From NCBI GenBank assembly GCA_037903475.1, contig JBAJFG010000006.1, positions 1,500,191-1,564,190 of the forward strand: a stretch of DNA of 64,000 nt, given 5' to 3'. Below, in pieces: positions 57,350-64,000 of the stretch. The translations under genes and the position numbers were made by a program. Origin of the DNA: Ancylostoma caninum (lineage: Eukaryota; Nematoda; Chromadorea; Rhabditida; Ancylostomatidae). The notes beneath the pieces are model-generated. The model had not been told where the DNA came from and searched no databases. It worked only from the letters and a program-made list of their open reading frames with translations. Position 1 is the first letter of the stretch. Every line of letters starts with the position of its first letter.

Positions 57350-60300
57350 ACTGACTACTTTACGTAATCGTATAGATTCTGTAATTCTTACGTCAAGCTG
57401 TGAAACAAGTGCTTCTTAGCTGTAGAAATTTCGCTTCTTTGCTGTAGAAATTTCGCCGCGCTCCACGCTCACCTTTATGCGCGGCAAAGTAAGCGGATTT
57501 CACACTTCTGCCGCAAAAAAATCTGAGTATACCTCAGTGAGGGTGAAGAAGCATCAACCACGAGTCTTGCCATCGATTTTATTTCTCAGTGAGTTTCGTT
57601 TCATCTAATTTATGAAACGAAAAACGAAAATAACGAAAAGAGAATGCAACTTTGTGCAGCGAGTGTTGTTTGTAAAGAAGATAGGGCGAATTTAGTACAT
57701 AGCGCGACTGAAAGGAGGATTGAGAGACTGGAACAGAAGAGCTCACCCAGCTTAGAACGTCTGTCGGAATTCGAAGTTATTGTTCTTCACCGCTTTTTTT
57801 CTTCTTTTTGTTGTACGTTTCAACTATGTATTAGAAAAGTTTGAGGGAAGACCTGCTCTGCCCATTGTGTGTGTAGAACGCTTGAATATTATTTAGTATA
57901 CTACTATATAGGAGTTTACTAATTATGACTGCTTCGCAGTAATATAGCTGTGAAAAAGCGTGCTCTCCCGGTTGAGCACGCGGTCCCACACATCGCCCCA
58001 AGCGTTGAGCACATTGTCGTGAATGTTAAATTTTTCGAGCATGGTGTGAGTGCCAGCTGCTAGTGTCACCCACATTCTAAAAAACACCCCGCAAAGAAGG
58101 CAACATCAGTTGGCAATCTGTTAGGTTTTGAACGTTCTGAGTGCAGGCCATTCTCTAATCGTTTACTTGATGTTGGTTCTAGCTGAGGATGTTTATAATG
58201 TGGTTCGCGAAGTCTGTAGTTTGGAGAAATTACAAAAAAAAATGCAAAACCGGTGGAAAATTTGAACCGAGCTCCTGTACCAGTTAATATTTATGAGCAA
58301 ACAACATCTGTGCCAAACAAAATGTGTGCCACTTCATCCTATTACTACTTCAAGCGAATTGAGCTGTCGCAACGAACAACGAAAACACCAGTGCTATCGC
58401 ATATTCAACTCAGTTCGGTTTAGAACTGTAATTGCTTAATCCGGTACCACTTAATGACTTATCTAGAAAAGCTCCCCGATTCAACCTAAAAATAACCGGC
58501 CGTAGAACCAAGCCAATTCTTGCTTCAGCTCCTTTTTTTAAAGAAAGCTTACTGGTACATCTGTCCGAGAGTTGCTCTACTTTTAGGCTTTTAGACATTT
58601 TTTTGGCTGTTTCTCATGTTCGGCGCACCCTTTCGGTGTATCAAATAAATAAATAAATAAATAAAACAAAAAGACAATCCGAGAAGCAGTGAACTGTTTC
58701 AAATATGAAGTTCTTCATATTTGAAACAGTTCACTGCAAACATTCTTGAAGCGTGCCAGTTAAGGAATGATGCTTGACTGCCTGGGCTTTTTGATATGGG
58801 ATATGTACTGTCACTATACCGAAGTAACACTGATATTGTATCTGTTCCGCCTTTGTCATACTTCATCGCAAATAGATATTCTTCAGTGTATCTATACTGT
58901 TTCCAAATCAATCTCACAGAAATGGAGTTATGATGCGAGACACGAAATTCCTGACTAGCTACCCAAGTAGTCTCCATAGACAAAATTCCAGCTGCTAACA
59001 ATATCATGAGTCATGATAACCGAGGGGCTCCAACACTGTGCTCTCACTAAGATGTTATCGCTTTGACAATTTTCACATTTATTATCCAGCTGTGGATGTT
59101 TTTTCTCTATTGTTCTGCATACGTAGCCAAAAGAAAATGTCATTGAATTGAAAAAAAAAACACTCCATTGAGTAAGCAGAAGGCGAAAAGGTCGCACGTT
59201 AAAGACCATGCTCCGAAATATAGGTAGTCTCCAAGATTATGGTTTCTTCTGTAAATTGTCACTATACCGAAGTATTCTTTGCATTAGTGACGACTGTTCG
59301 CTTCAGCAGCGTTGTTACTGTGACAGGTTTCGGACTTTGTAAAGATGCTTGCTCCTTTGTGTCGTAAGCTGCCTTCGAATATCGAGTGCAGGCCTCGAAT
59401 ATTCGGACGTATTCGAATGATGAGACTTGTCGAATATTTGGATTTTCCGAATAGTTATTCGAATACGAATGTTCGGTCGTAACCGTAGTCGCTAGTAGCT
59501 TGGCTTCCTCTGTTGGTTCCTTGCAGGTTCTTCTGATTCGATGTTATTATGCGTTTAAACTACCTTCCCGAGGACCATTCGCTTGTGCCTTCGGTTTTCT
59601 ATGCTATGCCAAACTCCCAGACGTTAAGCCGATAGGTTCATATTTTCTTAGTGTCTTGAAGGGCGTAGGGAACAAGAAGAATGGTTTTTGGAAACAGTCG
59701 ACGAGTGTTTTTGACTGGAGTAAACCTTAATCAGTCCCTAACTGAGATAATCCCATATTATCCACGGATACCTCTGTGTACAAAAGTTCCGCGGTTGGTC
59801 TGTGACAGTTGGTGGAAAAACACGGTCGAGAAGAAGGAACCCGTTGCGAGAAAACGGCAGTTCCGATTGATTACATCGCTCTTGCGTACGTCATCCACAA
59901 AAACTGGCATTCGTTCCACCTCCGCGCTTTACCTTGTCGGTCGAACTCGTGACAATAGCGTTCAGAGATCGCTCTCTTGCGTTTTTCTTTCTTAGTTCTT
60001 TCTTTTCATTACCAGTTATTTTTTAGTATTCGCTTTTGCTCTTCCATCGATGGACAGTTTATCACAACCTTTTGACTAGTTACTCGGAAATTTCTAAAGC
60101 CTTCTTCTAAAGAAATCTAACCTTCGAAATATGCAACGGTCAATTCTCAAAGGATCATAACGAAATTAGATGAAGGTGAATGTAAATGGAAACACAACGG
60201 TTTGCCTTCTCACTATTCATGGGTTTTCATTAATTGTCCTCACATTTTCACGCATTCCAGACACATGTGATTTGTATATTGTAGTTGTCTTGCTACGATT

Positions 60301-62403
60301 ATTGACGGTTCGGACAAGTTATGATCAAAATCACCAGCCTCGATATTGTAAATTGTGACACCTGTGAAAATGAGGGTGTATTATGATGGTATTCTGGTCT
60401 TTTAGTGCGCAAAATCCTAAACTTATCTCACAAACCAATTGTAGTAGTATTCTCCTTCGCTTTGTTAACTGCATGTCACGGTCCACGTTGTAAAAAATAA
60501 CTTAAAATAAAAAAATAACGATAAAAGTTGGTAATTCTATATCTGTTTTCAGTGGATACAGCTACTTCGATGAGGCTATCAAACTTTTGTTGTCTCGGGA
60601 AATGTTTCTCGGAAGCGTGTAAGCCCGCATCAGACGGTCACATGCAGGGGAGGGAGAAGGGGGGAGAGTGGGATGGGTGTGCAAAAAAGTTGAGTCCGCA
60701 CCCGAAAACGGGACTGATGCTTCAAAAAAGAGATCCAAAAGACTGATAAGAGCTGATTAGAAGTTTAGATCACGACGCAAATGATTGCAAATAATTACAA
60801 GGATGATGAATAAAAATAAACAGTTTCAAAGTTACTGTACATACATCTTTTAGAGCATTTTTTGAAAGTTTCACCTCCCACTCTTGGAGTGAAGGGGGGG
60901 GGGGGAAGGGGTGGTGGTGATGTATGTTGATGCTCCCTTGTATCCGCTGCACGGGTTGCATTTTTTGCAGTGAATTTTTTTCAGTCGTATTGGAGCACCC
61001 TGTTATAAGAAATTACATGTATTTCCTAATCATGATGCATAATTTTTTCGGATTGGTTGTACGCTTATTGCTGTTTCCATTTAGTACACCAGTTGTTAGC
61101 TCCGGGGCAAATGGTTAGATAACCCTCTCCTTTAAGATCTAAATATTTTGTGGGTGGATTCAAAAGGGTGTTCTTTTCTATACAGAAAGTTGCCCGTTTA
61201 CCTTACAGTGGTGCTGGCTCTACTGTTCTTTTGCTCCCCTCTTCCCCTCCGAACCCCCCCCCCCCCCATCCCGCTGGCTTCTCAAGTAGTATATGTATGT
61301 AGCTGCAGGATGAACAGTGCAAACCAAGCTGGGATTATCCCCGTCGCTGCGCAGTTCCACACAATTTGCTCAAGTTGTACAGCCAAGCATTCTGTCAACC
61401 AACCCTTCGTCATATGTATGTTTCTATTTTTTTTTAGATTTTGTGCATAGTCCGTCTTAAAAACGACGATGGTTCGGTACTTGTGCCTATGATCTCCATT
61501 TCTCGCCTGTTTCTCCGTTTCTCGTGCTTCCTCCCTTTCTCCAATATCTTCGCAACTACATATATTCCCTGATGAAACACACTAAATTAGTCATTTTTGA
61601 AAAAATAGTTTTTTTTCTGAAGAATAGTTTTTTTTCAAGTTTGGTTTTTGTTTTGAAAGGTCATAGTAGGGAAGTTGCAAATGCACTGTGCCGCTTCTAT
61701 GTACATAACTGTAGGCATGTAAAGGAAACAGGCAGCTTCTATACTTTCCGCCGTTGTTTTCCCATGAGTGGTTTCTCGCAAACGTCAACATGCCGTTTGC
61801 TCGTGCATAATAGTGCCAAAGTGGTCTGGCACTTTTGAGAACCTGTTCTTTAGTTGTTCGCTTTCAGGCCCCATTCATTCTGTTCATACGCCATTTCGAT
61901 GCCACCGACAAACAAGCGGTCAAGCCTTGCATTCTGAGAAAGGTAAGGTTCAACATTGGGGACAAGGTGTTTGGAATTTTCGATGTTGCACACCAGGTAT
62001 GCGCATGAATAATTCATAGAAGCACAGTGAAAATGAGCAGTGAAGAGGTCCACGGATATCAGAAGAAGTTGTGGATCAAATTACCTGGAATGCTACTGTA
62101 ATTTGTGCTACTCGCGCCGAAGTACGGGCTGACCATGACCTATCTACACTGAGAAAAGCTTCGTTTTTACGGGCTAATCATCAGTGGAGAACTGAAACAG
62201 CGTCTAAGGATCTTTGCCATTCGGTTTACAATGAAGCTTGCAAACCAGGAATGCAAAAGGATTTCCAGTACTTCCAGTGTTATCAGTAGGACCCTTCTCA
62301 AGTGTTGAACTGTTCCCTCATAATTTCTGAGGCATGTATTGGTGTTTCTATCTTTCCGTGTATCTCGATGACATTTTCGCTATGCCGTCAAGTGTTGAGT
62401 GTG
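57350..62403. other. Gene-free 5-kb interval
   Basis: No gene is supported. It contains an AATA microsatellite (58640-58666), a perfect 25-bp-arm hairpin (listed), an 18-bp direct repeat TGTCACTATACCGAAGTA at 58808 and 59258, a cluster of TTCGAATA-like words at 59390-59475, and G or C runs near 60894 and 61256. Open frames at 59.5-60.0 kb and 61.5-62.3 kb on the plus strand show no recognisable domain and no splice chain. Confidence 0.5.
58686..58737. repeat. Perfect 25-bp inverted repeat with 2-base loop
   Basis: The left arm ends AACTGTTTCAAATATGAAG, then two T bases, then the exact complement through to CACTGC. It would form a long perfect hairpin as DNA or RNA. Perfect short-spacer palindromes decay quickly, so it is recent or an assembly artefact. 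Confidence 0.9.
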
Positions 62404-62499
62404 CGATAACCTTCAAAAAGTAATGCAGAGTAACACACTATTTACGCATTCCGATAACCTTCAAAAAGTAATGCAGAGTAACACACTATTTACGCATTC
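62404..62499. repeat. Tandem duplication, 2 x 48 bp
   Basis: The unit CGATAACCTTCAAAAAGTAA through TTTACGCATTC occurs twice in direct tandem (62404-62451, 62452-62499) without visible mismatch. Confidence 0.88.
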
Positions 62500-62899
62500 C
62501 CTTGTTCTTGTTCAAACTGTCTACCCTCCACTATAAAAAGTCGTTTTTTTTTCCTTGGAACGTCTGAAGGGAGTTTACTTGCTCTCGTTCTCTTGAAGCG
62601 ACCTCCCACCAGCTGTTGAAAGCCTCCAAGGAAACATGAGTATCCTCTATCATACATATGACTACATATTAGGGTTGGTCCGAAAGTTCTGCACCAAGAC
62701 ATTTTAGGATTCGGAATTTAATAGACTTCGAATCAGGATGCCACTACACGTTAACTGTAGGATACACCTGGCTGCGGTCGTGCAACAATCGCCAGACATC
62801 TTAAAGCGCTGTGTTACAGAAAAGTGATGACGGCCTGAGTTTGCCCCAAATTGTGTGCCTTGCAGGAGTGAGTGTATGCCAGTCTCGTCCACACGGGAG

Positions 62900-63450
62900 G
62901 AACGTTCTCCACCAACTCATTACTGGAGATGAGAGTTGGAAGCTGTGTGTTGACCAAAAACGAGAGAAAAGTTAACTTCCGCGTGCCGAACGATCTCCAA
63001 AACAGCCGAAAGGATATTTCGGAGTCATGCTATGCTGTGAGCTGCTACGAGCTGTGCACACCCTGACCGCTCAAATCCACTCTCTCAATTACAGAAATTG
63101 CCGGACGCAATTCGTCTGAAGCACAGAAAATTTGCCCATTTTGCTCTACTCCATGACAATGCCCGACCTCACATGACAAATCTTACTTGCCAGAAAATTG
63201 CCGAACTAGGTTGGCAAGTTCTACCTCACCCTGCTTACTGTCCCAAATTGACCCAGTCTGATTTCCACTTGTTTGGAGCACTGAATCTGCAGATACGAGA
63301 AAATTAATTCGATGATCAGACCAGTCCGAAAAGTGAGATGTCAAGCTTCCTCAACTTGCAGCTGCCAGAGTTCTCGACTTCAGGAACTGATACTCTAGTG
63401 AAGCGTTGGTCATACCACGTGGATCATATATGATGATTGTTTTGCTGACT
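62900..63450 (+). pseudogene. Mariner transposase pseudogene
   Basis: A GDESWKLCV-like block around 62925-62950 corresponds to the mariner first-aspartate motif GDExWVLY. At 63138-63270 HDNARPHMTNLTCQKIAELG and PHPAYCPKLTQSDFHLFGAL match the second and third catalytic blocks, HDNARPHTA and PYSPDLAPSDYHLF; DLAPSD has become KLTQSD, so the usual aspartate beginning that block is lost. Further on, TDTLVKRWSYHVD resembles the C-terminal LPxRWxKVVD. Several frameshifts and stops separate the blocks, so no active enzyme can be made. Confidence 0.82.
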
Positions 63451-63471
63451 GAAATCTATGCACAATAAAGT

Positions 63472-63738
63472 TACAGTGGACGTCAATGACGGTGGCCCAT
63501 CCGCGGCCATGAGAAGGACGCCGCGCAACCGCAGACACAGGGATCGGTGTCGTCTGTAGCCGCAATGCTATTCCTAGGGGTTTTTCTTCCCGATTCGGTC
63601 GGAAAACCTAAACAGATAGAAAAGCTGCTAGAAATAGCATAAAAGCAGCAGACGCCGTCGCTTATGGCGCGCGCGACGCGGCTGCGCGGCGTTCCTTTCG
63701 AAGCCGTGGATGGGCCACCGCCGTTGACGTCTACTGTA
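63472..63738. mobile_element. Palindromic MITE, TACAGTGRRCGTC family, copy 6
   Basis: 267 bp, ends TACAGTGGACGTCAATGACG and CGTTGACGTCTACTGTA. The arms include GGACGCCGCGCAACCGC against GCTGCGCGGCGTTCC. It is inserted between the transposase relic and the 3' terminus of the mariner element, hence younger than that copy. Confidence 0.88.
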
Positions 63739-63901
63739 ACATCCTTTGAGAAATGTATGAAATTTGGTGCAAAACGCTTGGACCAACCTAATACATTCTG
63801 CAATTCCTTGCACGTTTACCGATCACGGCATGAATCCTAGGCGTTTGCCTCTAAAGCAGAATAAGTAAGTGAATAAATAAATGAGTAAATGAAGAATTAA
63901 G

Positions 63902-63963
63902 TATGTAGTTAATGAAAACACGTACTCCTTGTACTAGGAGTACGTATTTTCATTAACTACATA
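63902..63963. repeat. 28-bp inverted repeat with 6-base loop
   Basis: TATGTAGTTAATGAAAACAC plus GTACTCCT pairs, with one mismatch, with AGGAGTACGTATTTTCATTA plus ACTACATA across the loop TGTACT. It could be a hairpin RNA precursor or the core of a truncated repeat. It follows a run of AAATAAATGAGTAAATG-type simple sequence. Confidence 0.85.
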
Positions 63964-64000
63964 TTAAATGTATGAATGGGCGTTTGGATAATGTATGGTG

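Larger units (their letters stand above)
62669..63791 (+). mobile_element. Mariner element, degenerate, carrying a nested palindromic MITE
   Basis: Left end TTAGGGTTGGTCCGAAAGTT then CTGCACCAA; right end TTGGTGCAAAACGCTTGGAC then CAACCTAA; TA flanks both. Between them lies a plus-strand transposase relic. The right terminus is separated from it by a palindromic MITE at 63472-63738, inserted after the coding region. Confidence 0.88.

Overview
The window is eukaryotic nuclear DNA from a nematode, most likely a clade V (strongylid or hookworm-like) worm. The evidence is many short exons with short GT-AG introns, pyrimidine-plus-AG trans-splice-type acceptors placed directly before start codons, a nematode-only chemoreceptor of the Sre class, and a very dense load of mariner/Tc1-type elements, MITEs and a Penelope-like retroelement. 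All gene models below were assembled by hand from splice signals, reading-frame phase and recalled family similarity. No alignment or database search was run.

Layout. 0.1-9.6 kb (+): nol-6 (NOL6/Nrap/Utp22, ribosomal small-subunit processome), 26 exons, 1080 codons plus stop with consistent phase. 10.1-15.3 kb (+): snurportin-1 (snpn-1), 9 exons, 333 residues, probably the downstream gene of a two-gene operon. 15.3-26.7 kb: mostly gene-free, with several MITE families and one unrecognised ORF cluster at 22.4-23.2 kb. 26.7-31.0 kb (+): a 9-exon, 346-residue secreted cysteine-rich protein I do not recognise. 33.0-31.2 kb (-): a 4-exon, 194-residue basic coiled-coil protein whose N-terminus resembles the centriolar protein CEP295/Ana1; it converges on the secreted-protein gene. 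42.1-37.2 kb (-): an Sre-class seven-transmembrane chemoreceptor gene, with at least one small exon not placed.

The rest (33-37 kb and 42.2-64 kb) is a transposon graveyard. It holds a mariner pseudogene (45.4-46.1 kb), a 5'-truncated Penelope-like element with a GIY-YIG endonuclease and a hammerhead-ribozyme-like motif (48.75-49.83 kb), Tc1/mariner-type elements recognised by terminal inverted repeats, a 1.55-kb foldback element with two near-identical inverted arms (55.8-57.3 kb), and a degenerate mariner (62.67-63.79 kb). Several insertions are nested: a Tc1-like foldback inside a palindromic MITE, a TTA-flanked MITE inside a mariner, and a palindromic MITE inside another mariner. One palindromic MITE family (about 265 bp, ends TACAGTGRRCGTC) has at least five complete or interrupted copies plus one half copy; one copy abuts the 5' splice site of the receptor gene. 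A tRNA-derived SINE occurs twice.

Functional links between the genes are limited. NOL6 and snurportin both serve nuclear RNP biogenesis (pre-rRNA processing; nuclear import of m3G-capped snRNPs), which fits co-expression. The other three genes are unrelated to them and to each other.
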